This document shows positions 17,359 through 25,771 of a stretch of DNA of 64,000 nucleotides, piece after piece; position 1 is the first letter of the stretch; every line of letters begins with the position of its first letter. Source of the stretch: an uncultured Bacteroidales bacterium. Lineage in GTDB: Bacteria > Bacteroidota > Bacteroidia > Bacteroidales > Muribaculaceae. The stretch is taken from positions 20,892 to 84,891 of the forward strand of contig UQDU01000005.1 in assembly GCA_900539915.1 (NCBI GenBank), read 5' to 3'. Both the position numbers and the translations under genes were made by a program. The notes beneath the pieces are model-generated. The model was not told the origin of the DNA. It saw only the letters and a list, made by a program, of their open reading frames with translations, and made no database searches.

Positions 17359-18738
17359 ATGAGTTCTCTACATCACAAATCTGACGCCGCAAAACCGCCC
17401 AGAGCCCAGTTTAACACCCGTATAGGAGTGATAGCCACTACGGTTGGCTCGGCTGTGGGTCTCGGCAATATATGGCGGTTCCCTTATGAGGCCGGAGTGC
17501 ATGGCGGAGGGGCCTTCATGCTTGTCTATGTCGCGTTTATCCTGGTCATAGGCATCCCGGTGGTCACCGCAGAGTTCATAATAGGCCGTCACTCGGGCGT
17601 CAATGTCTACGGCGCATTCAAGCGTCTCCACGGTTCGCCCTACTGGAGAATAGTTGGAGCCATAGGCATCCTTGCCTCGCTTATGATATTGAGTTTCTAC
17701 AGCGTCGTGGCCGGATGGACGGCTGACTACATAGTGCGTTCCGTGCAGGATTTCTCGGGAGCGCACACCCAGGAGGCCCTGCACCGCCAGTTTGGCGAAT
17801 TTACCTCCTCGTGGGATGCGGTGGTCTGGACGGTGGTGTTTCTGCTCGCCAACTTCTGGATACTCAGGCGAGGCGTGCAGAAGGGGATAGAGAAAATGTC
17901 AAACATCATGATGCCGGCTCTCTTCGTGCTGCTCATCGTGTTCTGCATCAATTCGCTGTTTATGCCCGGTACAGCCGAAGGGTTGAGATTCCTGTTCAAG
18001 CCCGATTTTTCCAAGATAGATTCCTCGGTGATGCTGGGAGCCATGGGTCAGGCGTTCTTTACGCTCAGTCTGGGACTGGGATGTCTGATCACCTACTCGA
18101 GCTACTTCAACCGCCGCACCGACCTGGTGCGCACGGCGTCGACATCGGCAGCTCTTGACACACTTGTGGCTGTCCTGGCCGGCATCATCATCTTCCCGGC
18201 GGTCTTCACGTTCGGGCAGTCTCCGGCCGAGGGTCCGAAGCTCGTGTTTGAGGTGCTCCCGGCCATATTCTACAATATGAAGTTCGGCATGGTATGGTCC
18301 ACGCTGTTTTTCGTGCTGCTTTTCCTTGCATCCCTGACCTCCACCATATCCATGAGTGAAATCTCCATAGCCTATTTCTGCGAAGAACGCAAGATGGGGC
18401 GCACCCGGGCCACCGTGCTCAATACGGCGATAGCCATCGTTTTCGGGTCGCTCTGCTCGTTGTCGTTCGGACCGTTGGCCGACATGAAGATATTCGGGAT
18501 GACCCTGTTTGACCTCTTTGATTTCGTGTCGTCCAATGTGCTTCTGCCTGTCGGAGGCATGCTCATATCTATCTTCGTAGGGTGGGTGCTTGACAGGTCG
18601 GCCATCGATGAGGAAATCGGAGGCAGCGGCCGCCCGGCGCGGCGCATGCTCGTCAGGGTGATAGTGGCGTGTCTCCGTTATGTGGCTCCCGTGTGCATCC
18701 TCATTGTGTTTCTTGGCGGTCTCGGACTGTTTGACTGA
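17359..18738 (+). CDS. Sodium-dependent transporter, NSS (SNF) family
   Basis: This inner-membrane symporter of the neurotransmitter:sodium symporter family (LeuT fold, 459 aa) couples Na+ entry to uptake of an amino acid or related solute. TM1 carries the diagnostic VGSAVGLGNIWRFPY (about residues 30-44), whose unwound segment binds Na+ and substrate. Around eleven hydrophobic segments can be counted, including the GLGCLITYSSYF segment (TM6/7 region). The substrate cannot be predicted; bacterial members often carry tryptophan, tyrosine or branched-chain amino acids. It is followed after 21 bp by a U32-family gene on the same strand. Confidence 0.92.
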   Translation: MSSLHHKSDAAKPPRAQFNTRIGVIATTVGSAVGLGNIWRFPYEAGVHGGGAFMLVYVAFILVIGIPVVTAEFIIGRHSGVNVYGAFKRLHGSPYWRIVGAIGILASLMILSFYSVVAGWTADYIVRSVQDFSGAHTQEALHRQFGEFTSSWDAVVWTVVFLLANFWILRRGVQKGIEKMSNIMMPALFVLLIVFCINSLFMPGTAEGLRFLFKPDFSKIDSSVMLGAMGQAFFTLSLGLGCLITYSSYFNRRTDLVRTASTSAALDTLVAVLAGIIIFPAVFTFGQSPAEGPKLVFEVLPAIFYNMKFGMVWSTLFFVLLFLASLTSTISMSEISIAYFCEERKMGRTRATVLNTAIAIVFGSLCSLSFGPLADMKIFGMTLFDLFDFVSSNVLLPVGGMLISIFVGWVLDRSAIDEEIGGSGRPARRMLVRVIVACLRYVAPVCILIVFLGGLGLFD

Positions 18739-18759
18739 TTAAACACCCTCTAAATTACG

Positions 18760-20013
18760 ATGGAAAGAAAAGATTTTGAGATAATGGCTCCGGTAGGGAG
18801 CTACGAGTCGCTCCACGCGGCCATCAACGCCGGCGCGGATGCAGTGTATTTCGGCGTGGAAGGGCTCAACATGAGGGCGCGTTCGAGCGTGAACTTCACC
18901 TTGGCCGACCTGCATAACATCGCCGACATATGCCGGCAGTCAGGAGTCAAAACCTACCTGACGGTCAATACCGTCATCTACGACTCCGAGATAGAGCTGT
19001 GCCACAAGGTCATTGATGCCGCCAAGGAGGCCGGCATCTCCGCCATAATAGCCACCGACATCGCGGCCATAAGCTATGCGAGGAGCATCGGGGTGGAGGT
19101 GCATATCTCCACCCAGTCCAACATCACCAACATAGAGGCGGTCAGATTCTACAGTTCCATGGCCGATGTCATGGTGCTCGCCAGGGAGCTTAATCTCGAG
19201 CAGGTGCGCGCCATCCATGATGCTATCGTGAGCGAGAACATCTGCGGACCGTCGGGACGCAGGGTCGGCATAGAGATGTTTTGCCACGGAGCCTTGTGCA
19301 TGGCCGTAAGCGGCAAGTGCTATCTGAGTCTGCATGAGATGAACTCCAGCGCCAACCGCGGTGCGTGCACACAGATATGCCGTCGGGGCTACACCGTGAC
19401 CGACCGCGAGACCGGCGAACAGCTTGCCGTGGAAAACAAGTACATCATGTCGCCCAAAGACCTCAAGACCATCCACTTCCTCAACAAGATGGTGGATGCC
19501 GGTGTGACGGTGTTCAAAATCGAAGGCCGCGCCCGCGGTCCCGAGTATGTATCCATAGCCGTCGAGGCTTATGACCGGGCGTTGAAGGCGATATGTGACG
19601 GCTCCTATGACGACGCGCTCATAGCAGAGCTTGACAAGCGGCTGGAGATGATTTTCAACCGCGGGTTCTGGGACGGCTACTATCTCGGCCAGCGGCTCGG
19701 AGAGTGGTCGGCAAAGTACGGCTCGTCGGCCACGAGGACCAAGCAATACATAGCCAAGGGAGTCCGGTATTTCTCCAAACTCGGGGTTGCCGAGTTTCTG
19801 ATGGAGGCCGGCGAGCTTAAGGTGGGCGACGAGGTGGTCATCACCGGGCCTACCACCGGGGCTGAAATAGTCACGGTAGAGGAGATCCGCGTAGACCTCC
19901 AGCCGGTAGACAAGGCTGTCAAAGGCCAGAGCATATCTATCCCCGTGCCGTGCAAGGTGCGTCCGAGCGACCGCATGTATTTATGGGTAGATACGACCTC
20001 GAAAAAGGCGTAA
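18760..20013 (+). CDS. Peptidase U32 family protein (probable tRNA/rRNA hydroxylation factor, TrhP/RlhA-like)
   Basis: The N-terminus (MAPVGSYESLHAAINAGADAVYFG, split here by position: residues 10-33) is the U32 signature. The family Cys cluster is visible around FCHGALCMAVSGKCYL and RGACTQICRRGY (about residues 169-209), which in characterised members binds an iron-sulfur cluster. TrhP is needed for prephenate-dependent 5-hydroxyuridine formation in tRNA, and RlhA for 5-hydroxycytidine in 23S rRNA; older annotation as collagenase is probably not meaningful here. At 417 aa it is close to TrhP length, but I cannot separate the subfamilies by eye. It lies just upstream of a tRNA cluster, and is likely co-transcribed with the NSS transporter. 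Confidence 0.85.
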   Translation: MERKDFEIMAPVGSYESLHAAINAGADAVYFGVEGLNMRARSSVNFTLADLHNIADICRQSGVKTYLTVNTVIYDSEIELCHKVIDAAKEAGISAIIATDIAAISYARSIGVEVHISTQSNITNIEAVRFYSSMADVMVLARELNLEQVRAIHDAIVSENICGPSGRRVGIEMFCHGALCMAVSGKCYLSLHEMNSSANRGACTQICRRGYTVTDRETGEQLAVENKYIMSPKDLKTIHFLNKMVDAGVTVFKIEGRARGPEYVSIAVEAYDRALKAICDGSYDDALIAELDKRLEMIFNRGFWDGYYLGQRLGEWSAKYGSSATRTKQYIAKGVRYFSKLGVAEFLMEAGELKVGDEVVITGPTTGAEIVTVEEIRVDLQPVDKAVKGQSISIPVPCKVRPSDRMYLWVDTTSKKA

Positions 20014-20066
20014 AACCCCGTCCGGGGCGGTAAAATGAGCTATTTTCGCAAATATTTGTTAAAACA

Positions 20067-20098
20067 TTTGCATAATTCAGACGTGCGCTGTACCTTTG
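20067..20098 (+). promoter_or_regulatory. Full Bacteroidota promoter of the tRNA-tuf cluster
   Basis: TTTG (20067-20070), a 20-bp spacer and TACCTTTG (20091-20098) match the Bacteroidota sigma-ABfr consensus exactly. It drives the tRNA-Thr/Tyr/Gly/Thr-tuf unit, with transcription expected to start near 20104, about 60 bp before the first tRNA. Confidence 0.8.
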
Positions 20099-20164
20099 CA
20101 CCGCTTTCCCACTCAAACGGCGATGCCGGTGAGGCCAAAGGGACGGCTGAGAACATTGAATGAT

Positions 20165-20238
20165 GCCTCTTTAGCTCAGTTGGCCAGAGCACGTGATTTG
20201 TAATCTCGGGGTCGTTGGTTCGAATCCGACAAGAGGCT
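20165..20238 (+). tRNA. tRNA-Thr (anticodon TGT)
   Basis: The cloverleaf is readable: acceptor GCCTCTT pairs with AAGAGGC, the D-loop contains AGCTCAGTTGG, the anticodon loop in GATTTGTAATC gives TGT, and the T-loop is GGTTCGAATCC. The gene does not encode CCA. It is the first of four clustered tRNAs. Confidence 0.93.
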
Positions 20239-20344
20239 CAAAATTTGATTTAGGTATCTGCATGCCGCTTCACAGCTTCATGCGGTGCTAATGATAGAAT
20301 TTTCCTCCCGGCCTCCGCGATGAGGAGCGGGGTCAGGAAAAGAC

Positions 20345-20427
20345 GGGCGAATACCAGAGTGGCCAAATGGGGCAGACTGTAAATCTGCTGGTTTATACCT
20401 TCGGTGGTTCGAATCCATCTTCGCCCA
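20345..20427 (+). tRNA. tRNA-Tyr (anticodon GTA)
   Basis: This is a class II tRNA of 83 nt with a long variable arm. Acceptor GGGCGAA pairs with TTCGCCC, discriminator A, anticodon loop ACTGTAAAT with GTA, T-arm GGTTCGAATCC. No CCA is encoded. Confidence 0.93.
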
Positions 20428-20498
20428 CTTTATTAATCCTATGTTTAAGCATAGCGAGATTCTTGCAATAAGGTCTCAGGCTTTAACATCTGACGTTT

Positions 20499-20571
20499 GC
20501 GGAAGTAGCTCAGTTGATAGAGCATCAGCCTTCCAAGCTGAGGGTCGCGAGTTTGAGCCTCGTCTTCCGCT
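20499..20571 (+). tRNA. tRNA-Gly (anticodon TCC)
   Basis: Acceptor GCGGAAG pairs with CTTCCGC, discriminator T. The anticodon stem TCAGC/GCTGA encloses CTTCCAA with anticodon TCC. No CCA is encoded. Confidence 0.93.
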
Positions 20572-20644
20572 CTAAATTTATATGGAAACACGAGCCTGAC
20601 ATCAGGCTGTGTGGTGAAACCTTTCTAACGACATTGAAACATCT

Positions 20645-20719
<75 letters not shown>

Positions 20720-20839
20720 AGTTTATTCAGCAAAACTCTCCTAATTCATTGCCCCGATAGTGTCTTTTTGTGCTGTCGCGGCATCTTGTTGAAAAGTAAA
20801 ACTTAATATTTTTAAGCAACATAAAATCAGCTAAAAGTT

Positions 20840-22024
20840 ATGGCTAAAGAGAAATTCGAAAGAACCAAACCGCATGTTAACATCGGTACCATCGGTCACG
20901 TTGACCACGGTAAAACCACTCTGACCGCTGCCATCACCACCGTACTGGCAAAGAACGGTCTCTCTGAGGTTAAGTCATTCGACCAGATTGACAACGCTCC
21001 CGAGGAAAAGGAACGTGGTATCACCATCAACACCGCCCACGTTGAATACGAAACAGCTAACCGCCACTACGCTCACGTAGACTGCCCGGGACACGCTGAC
21101 TACGTAAAGAACATGGTAACCGGTGCTGCTCAGATGGACGGTGCTATCATCGTGGTAGCTGCAACTGACGGTCCCATGCCCCAGACACGTGAGCACATCC
21201 TTCTCGCTCGTCAGGTGAACGTACCCCGTATCGTAGTGTTCCTCAACAAGTGCGACATGGTTGACGACGAAGAGATGTTCGAACTCGTAGAGATGGAAAT
21301 GCGCGACCTCCTTTCTTCTTATGACTACGATGGTGACAACACCCCCATCATCCGTGGTTCAGCACTCGGCGCTCTCAATGGCGAGCCCCAGTGGGAAGCT
21401 AAGGTTATGGAGCTCATGGATGCAGTTGACAACTGGATTCCCCTGCCTCCCCGTGACATCGACAAACCCTTCCTTATGCCTGTTGAGGACGTGTTCTCAA
21501 TCACAGGTCGTGGTACAGTTGCTACCGGCCGTATCGAGACTGGCATCGTGAAGGTAGGTGACGAAGTTCAGATCATGGGTCTTGGTGCTGACATGAAGTC
21601 AGTGGTTACCGGTGTCGAGATGTTCCGCAAGCTCCTCGATCAGGGCGAAGCTGGTGACAACGTAGGTCTCCTCCTCCGTGGTATCGACAAGAAGGACATC
21701 AAGCGCGGTATGGTAATCTGCCATCCCGGAGTCGTTAAGCCCCACAGCAAGTTCAAAGCTTCTGTATATATCCTCAAGAAGGAAGAAGGTGGCCGCCACA
21801 CTCCGTTCCACAACCACTATCGTCCCCAGTTCTACATCCGTACACTTGACGTTACCGGCGAGATCACTCTCCCCGAAGGTGTAGAAATGGTAATGCCCGG
21901 TGACAACGTTGAGATCAACGTTGAGCTCATCAACCCCGTAGCTTGCGACAAGGGTCTCCGCTTCGCTATCCGTGAAGGTGGCCGCACAGTAGGCTCAGGT
22001 CAGATCACCGAAATCTACGAATAA
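20840..22024 (+). CDS. tuf: Translation elongation factor Tu
   Basis: EF-Tu delivers aminoacyl-tRNA to the ribosomal A site as a GTP complex. At 394 aa it is the standard length. The P-loop is GHVDHGKT (residues 19-26), followed by switch [23 protein letters not shown] and NKCDMVD, with domain 2 and 3 barrels after that. It follows the four tRNAs and precedes tRNA-Trp, secE and nusG, mirroring the thrU-tyrU-glyT-thrT-tufB order of Escherichia coli. A strong stem-loop follows the stop codon. Confidence 0.99.
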   Translation: MAKEKFERTKPHVNIGTIGHVDHGKTTLTAAITTVLAKNGLSEVKSFDQIDNAPEEKERGITINTAHVEYETANRHYAHVDCPGHADYVKNMVTGAAQMDGAIIVVAATDGPMPQTREHILLARQVNVPRIVVFLNKCDMVDDEEMFELVEMEMRDLLSSYDYDGDNTPIIRGSALGALNGEPQWEAKVMELMDAVDNWIPLPPRDIDKPFLMPVEDVFSITGRGTVATGRIETGIVKVGDEVQIMGLGADMKSVVTGVEMFRKLLDQGEAGDNVGLLLRGIDKKDIKRGMVICHPGVVKPHSKFKASVYILKKEEGGRHTPFHNHYRPQFYIRTLDVTGEITLPEGVEMVMPGDNVEINVELINPVACDKGLRFAIREGGRTVGSGQITEIYE

Positions 22025-22049
22025 TCCCATCAAGCGATTATAAGTAACA

Positions 22050-22099
22050 TAAAAGAGAGATGGCGCGGAGCCATCAGGTTCTGAGGCATCTCTCTTTTA
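22050..22099 (+). terminator. Stem-loop between tuf and tRNA-Trp
   Basis: A perfect 13-bp stem (TAAAAGAGAGATG, 22050-22062, with 22087-22099) encloses a 24-nt loop and ends in CTCTTTTA. It may terminate tuf transcripts partially, or serve as a processing site just before tRNA-Trp. Confidence 0.7.
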
Positions 22100-22105
22100 T
22101 CACAC

Positions 22106-22178
22106 ACGGGAATAGCTCAGTCGGTAGAGCACTGGTCTCCAAAACCAGGTGTCGGGAGTTCGAGCCTCTCTTCCCGTG
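22106..22178 (+). tRNA. tRNA-Trp (anticodon CCA)
   Basis: Acceptor ACGGGAA pairs with TTCCCGT, discriminator G (as required by TrpRS). The anticodon stem CTGGT/ACCAG encloses CTCCAAA with anticodon CCA, and the T-arm is GAGTTCGAGCCTC. secE starts 17 bp later. Confidence 0.93.
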
Positions 22179-22195
22179 CTAAAATATAACCACCA

Positions 22196-22396
22196 ATGGC
22201 TAAACTTAAACTACTCAACGATATCGAGGAGTCTTATAACGAACTTCGCTATAAGACTTCTTGGCCAACAAAGGGTCAGCTGATCAAGAGTGCTATTATC
22301 GTGTTGATAGCTTCCGTAATCATCGCGCTGATAATATTCTGCATGGATCAGGTGATTGACTATGTCATGCACCTTATCTACGGCCTTGCCGAGTAA
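22196..22396 (+). CDS. secE: Preprotein translocase subunit SecE
   Basis: This small essential clamp subunit of the SecYEG channel has 66 aa. It has the short single-TM form: an amphipathic N-terminal helix with the conserved ELRYKTSWPTKGQL-type segment (about residues 16-30), then one membrane helix (about 31-52). Its position between tRNA-Trp and nusG is the standard one. Confidence 0.95.
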   Translation: MAKLKLLNDIEESYNELRYKTSWPTKGQLIKSAIIVLIASVIIALIIFCMDQVIDYVMHLIYGLAE

Positions 22397-22429
22397 TCAA
22401 CCACCTTTCAATTTTTAGCGGTCACATCA

Positions 22430-22981
22430 ATGTCTGAAGTAAAGCGTTCTTGGTATGTGCTTCGCGCCATATCCGGTAAGGAAGCCAAGGTCAAGGAGGT
22501 GCTGGATGCAGCCATCCGCAACACCGACCTCGGCAAACATGTATTTCAAGTCTTGATACCCACTGAAAAGGTGCTTACCGTGCGTAACGGTAAGAAGACG
22601 GTCAAGGAGCGTACCCTCTACAGCGGTTACGTTTTCGTGGAGTGCATGCTGACAGGCGAAGTCCTCGTCACGCTGCGCGATACGACTAACGTGATCGACT
22701 TTTTGCGTGGCAAAGGCAAGGACGCCAAGCCCGAGTCGCTGCGCGAAAGCGAGGTGAAGCGCATGCTTGGTATGGCCGACGAGCTCTCTCAGGGCGAAGT
22801 CGACGGTACCAATGACTTCATGGTCGGCGAGACCGTCAAGGTCAACTACGGTCCGTTCAACGGATTCACCGGAGTGATCGAGGAGGTCAACCGCGAGAAG
22901 CGCAAGCTCAAGGTGATGGTCAAGATTTTTGGCCGCAAGACACCTCTGGAGTTGGATAATTCGCAAGTAGAGCGGGAGTAA
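22430..22981 (+). CDS. nusG: Transcription termination/antitermination protein NusG
   Basis: NusG binds the RNA polymerase clamp and couples it to Rho and the ribosome (183 aa). The NGN domain opens with SWYVLRAISGKEAKVKE. The C-terminal KOW domain contains GETVKVNYGPFNGFTG (about residues 130-145). The gene follows secE by 33 bp. The next 391 bp hold no gene before rplK. Confidence 0.97.
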   Translation: MSEVKRSWYVLRAISGKEAKVKEVLDAAIRNTDLGKHVFQVLIPTEKVLTVRNGKKTVKERTLYSGYVFVECMLTGEVLVTLRDTTNVIDFLRGKGKDAKPESLRESEVKRMLGMADELSQGEVDGTNDFMVGETVKVNYGPFNGFTGVIEEVNREKRKLKVMVKIFGRKTPLELDNSQVERE

Positions 22982-23372
22982 AAGCCCCGCGGACACCGAC
23001 GGGCCATCGTTGCCCCGCCCCCTCTAATCCGTCAGAGCGGCTTCCTTTGCTGCTGACATTAGAGATGCCACATATGGCTTATACGAGTGACTGACGCCAG
23101 CCGTCAGGGGGAGCTTCCAAAGCCCCGCGCCCTTGCTTTCATAATGGGCCGCTTGCAGGTTACGCTGCAGGTCTGGCGCAAATCAGGCATCGGACATTCG
23201 CAGCTGTCAGGCTGACAGCGGTCAGTGGCATCACGACATGTTACACACACACCGGGCATCGCGTCCCGGCTGACGACGGCATGATGGAGCGAGGTGACAA
23301 GTGTGTCAGGACGTTCCGCGTAACGTTTGAACCGCAACCTCTAAACAACAACATTTAAAGAGTTAAACAAAA
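22982..23372 (+). other. 391-bp gene-free leader between nusG and rplK
   Basis: No convincing open frame exists here. The sequence has several dyads, for example GCTGTCAG/CTGACAGC (23203-23210 with 23212-23219) and CTTGCAG/CTGCAGG near 23151-23172. It is far longer than the other spacers in this operon (17-110 bp), so it may hold a ribosomal-protein autoregulatory leader, an internal promoter or RNA processing sites. No consensus TAnnTTTG box was found near rplK. Confidence 0.4.
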
Positions 23373-23816
23373 ATGGCTAAAGAAATTGCTGGACAGATCA
23401 AATTACAGATCAAAGGCGGTGCTGCAAATCCTTCGCCCCCAGTAGGACCGGCTCTCGGTTCGAAGGGCATCAACATCATGGAGTTTTGCAAGCAGTTCAA
23501 TGCCCGCACCCAGGACAAGGCCGGTAAGGTGCTCCCGGTAGTAATCACCTACTACACTGACAAGAGCTTTGACTTCGTAGTCAAGACCCCCCCGGTAGCA
23601 GTTCAGCTCAAGGAAGTCGCAAAACTCAAGAGCGGCTCTGCTCAGCCTAACCGTAACAAGGTGGCTGAAATCACATGGGACCAGGTAAAGGCAATCGCTG
23701 AAGACAAGATGCCCGACTTGAACTGTTTCACAGTCGAATCGGCAATGCGCATGGTTGCCGGCACAGCCAGAAGCATGGGTATCACCGTAAAAGGAGCATT
23801 CCCTGAAAATAACTAA
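23373..23816 (+). CDS. rplK: 50S ribosomal protein L11
   Basis: L11 binds the GTPase-associated region of 23S rRNA (147 aa). The N-terminal domain has the family-typical [21 protein letters not shown] (residues 8-28, proline-rich switch helix). The C-terminal RNA-binding domain ends in [11 protein letters not shown]. It is the first gene of the rplK-A-J-L-rpoB-C series. Confidence 0.98.
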   Translation: MAKEIAGQIKLQIKGGAANPSPPVGPALGSKGINIMEFCKQFNARTQDKAGKVLPVVITYYTDKSFDFVVKTPPVAVQLKEVAKLKSGSAQPNRNKVAEITWDQVKAIAEDKMPDLNCFTVESAMRMVAGTARSMGITVKGAFPENN

Positions 23817-23833
23817 TTAACTTCAATTGACAC

Positions 23834-24529
23834 ATGGGTAAACTGACTAAAAACCAGAAGATTGCTGCAGAGAAAATTGAAGCAGGGAAGGCTTATTCGC
23901 TCACCGAGGCCTCAGCTAAGGTCAAGGAAGTGAATTACGCCAAGTTTGACGCCTCTGTCGACATCGACGTGCGTCTTGGCGTTGACCCCCGCAAGGCTAA
24001 CCAGATGGTACGTGGCGTGGTGACACTGCCCCACGGTACCGGCAAGCAGGTAAGAGTGCTTGTGCTCTGCAATGCAGATGCCGAGGCTGCCGCCAAGGCT
24101 GCCGGAGCTGATTATGTAGGCCTCGACGAATACATCGACAAAATCAAGGGCGGATGGACTGACATCGACGTCATCATCACCCAGCCCGCCATCATGGGTA
24201 AAATCGGTGCCCTGGGCCGTGTGCTCGGTCCCCGCGGCCTGATGCCTAACCCCAAGAGCGGCACTGTGACTGTCGACGTTGCCAAGGCTGTCGAGGAGGT
24301 CAAGAAGGGTAAAATCGACTTCAAGGTCGACAAGAACGGTATCGTGCACACTTCTATCGGCAAGGTGAGCTTCACTCCCGAGCAGATCGGCGACAACGCA
24401 CGCGAGTTCATCAACACCCTGATCAAACTCAAACCCTCTGCTGCAAAAGGCACCTATATCAAGAGCATTTATCTTTCGAGCACTATGAGCCCGGGCGTCA
24501 AGATTGACACAAAGTCAATCGATGAGTAA
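23834..24529 (+). CDS. rplA: 50S ribosomal protein L1
   Basis: L1 forms the mobile L1 stalk that guides deacylated tRNA out of the E site (231 aa, normal length). The signature region [18 protein letters not shown] is present (about residues 130-147). It starts 17 bp after rplK. In many bacteria L1 represses its own operon by binding the leader; the long leader before rplK could be such a target, which is an inference only. Confidence 0.98.
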   Translation: MGKLTKNQKIAAEKIEAGKAYSLTEASAKVKEVNYAKFDASVDIDVRLGVDPRKANQMVRGVVTLPHGTGKQVRVLVLCNADAEAAAKAAGADYVGLDEYIDKIKGGWTDIDVIITQPAIMGKIGALGRVLGPRGLMPNPKSGTVTVDVAKAVEEVKKGKIDFKVDKNGIVHTSIGKVSFTPEQIGDNAREFINTLIKLKPSAAKGTYIKSIYLSSTMSPGVKIDTKSIDE

Positions 24530-24558
24530 TCTAACCTCTTAAAAATCCCGCAATCACG

Positions 24559-25083
24559 ATGAAAAAGGAAGATAAAGGCATAATAATCGAGAAAATCACC
24601 GAGACCCTCAAGGAATACGGCTGCTTCTACCTCGTAGAGACCGCCGGCCTTGACGCTGAAAAGACCTCAGCTCTGCGCCGTGCCTGTGCCAAGGCCGACA
24701 TCAAGCTGATTGTGGTCAAGAACACCCTCCTTCACAAGGCACTCGAAAACATGGATGGTGACTACTCTGAGCTCTATCCCGCTCTCAAGGAGTCAACCTC
24801 TCTGATGTGTGCCAATGTGGGCAACGCCCCGGCCAAGCTGCTCAAGGACTTCATCAAGAAGGACGACAAGCTGCCCAAGCTCAAGGCTGCCTACGTAGAG
24901 GAGACCGTGTATATGGGTGCAGACCAGCTCGACGCTCTCGCTGCTATCAAGAGCAAGAACGAGCTTATCGCCGACGTTGTGGCTCTGCTCCAGTCTCCTG
25001 CCAAGAATGTCGTTTCGGCACTCACTTCAGGAGGCACCAAGCTCCACGGCATCCTCGAGACCCTCTCGAAGAAGGAAGGCTGA
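24559..25083 (+). CDS. rplJ: 50S ribosomal protein L10
   Basis: L10 anchors L7/L12 dimers to the ribosome stalk (174 aa). The N-terminal rRNA-binding domain has LRRACAKADIKLIVVKNTLL. The C-terminal helix carries the L7/L12 docking region. Only 29 bp separate it from rplA, so there is no room for a canonical L10 leader here. A 108-bp spacer precedes rplL. Confidence 0.97.
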   Translation: MKKEDKGIIIEKITETLKEYGCFYLVETAGLDAEKTSALRRACAKADIKLIVVKNTLLHKALENMDGDYSELYPALKESTSLMCANVGNAPAKLLKDFIKKDDKLPKLKAAYVEETVYMGADQLDALAAIKSKNELIADVVALLQSPAKNVVSALTSGGTKLHGILETLSKKEG

Positions 25084-25191
25084 TGAAAGAAGTCGCCGCT
25101 GCCGCCCTCCGGGGCCGCCGGGGACTCCCTTGCACCTCTCTCCGTTTATCTCAATCATTTTAACACAAAAACTTTCAAAAACAATACTAAA

Positions 25192-25566
25192 ATGGCAGAT
25201 TTAAAAGCTTTTGCAGAACAACTCGTTTCTCTCACAGTGAAGGAAGTAAACGAACTCGCTCAGATCCTCAAGGACGAGTATGGCATCGAACCCGCAGCTG
25301 CAGCTGTAGCAGTAGCTGCAGGTCCCGCAGCTGGCGCAGCAGCCGCTGAGGAGAAGACTTCTTTTGACGTTGTCCTCAAAAACGCAGGTGCCGGCAAGCT
25401 CGCCGTTGTCAAGCTCGTTAAGGAGCTCACAGGTCTCGGCCTCAAGGAGGCTAAGGAGATGGTTGACGGCGCTCCCAGCGTAATCAAGGAAGGCGTTGCC
25501 AAGGCTGATGCAGAAGGCATCAAGAAGCAGCTCGAAGAAGCAGGCGCTGAAGTTGAGCTTAAATAA
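25192..25566 (+). CDS. rplL: 50S ribosomal protein L7/L12
   Basis: This stalk protein recruits translational GTPases (124 aa). The N-terminal dimerisation domain is followed by an Ala-rich hinge (about residues 35-55). The C-terminal domain includes [20 protein letters not shown] and [13 protein letters not shown]. It is followed by a strong stem-loop before rpoB. Confidence 0.98.
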   Translation: MADLKAFAEQLVSLTVKEVNELAQILKDEYGIEPAAAAVAVAAGPAAGAAAAEEKTSFDVVLKNAGAGKLAVVKLVKELTGLGLKEAKEMVDGAPSVIKEGVAKADAEGIKKQLEEAGAEVELK

Positions 25567-25588
25567 TACGCCTGATATTCAGGACGTT

Positions 25589-25624
25589 AGGTTAAGAAAC
25601 CCCTTTATGGGTGTTTCTTAACCT
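25589..25624 (+). terminator. Stem-loop attenuator between rplL and rpoB
   Basis: A 12-bp perfect stem (AGGTTAAGAAAC, 25589-25600, with 25613-25624), extended by CCC/GGG with one bulge, is followed by TTCGTG rather than a U-run. The position matches the rplL-rpoB attenuator known in E. coli, which lowers rpoBC expression relative to ribosomal proteins. Partial termination or RNA processing is inferred. Confidence 0.65.
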
Positions 25625-25771
25625 TTCGTGTCATTATCAACATTGATGACACGCCCCACAGTATCTTAAGCGAGCTCTTCTCTTTCAGTTCTCCAAGTTT
25701 TTTCATATCCATGCCGCATGGAGCCGGTCCTTATCTGTGACGGGGGCTCTGCGGCTATTCAACTCACATAG

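Noticed and set aside
23104..23337. 77-aa minus-strand frame in the nusG-rplK gap
   Set aside because: Cys/Arg-rich, no recognisable pattern, antisense to an operon leader.
24530..24558. Canonical L10 (rplJ) leader
   Set aside because: Only 29 bp separate rplA and rplJ, too short for the known structure.
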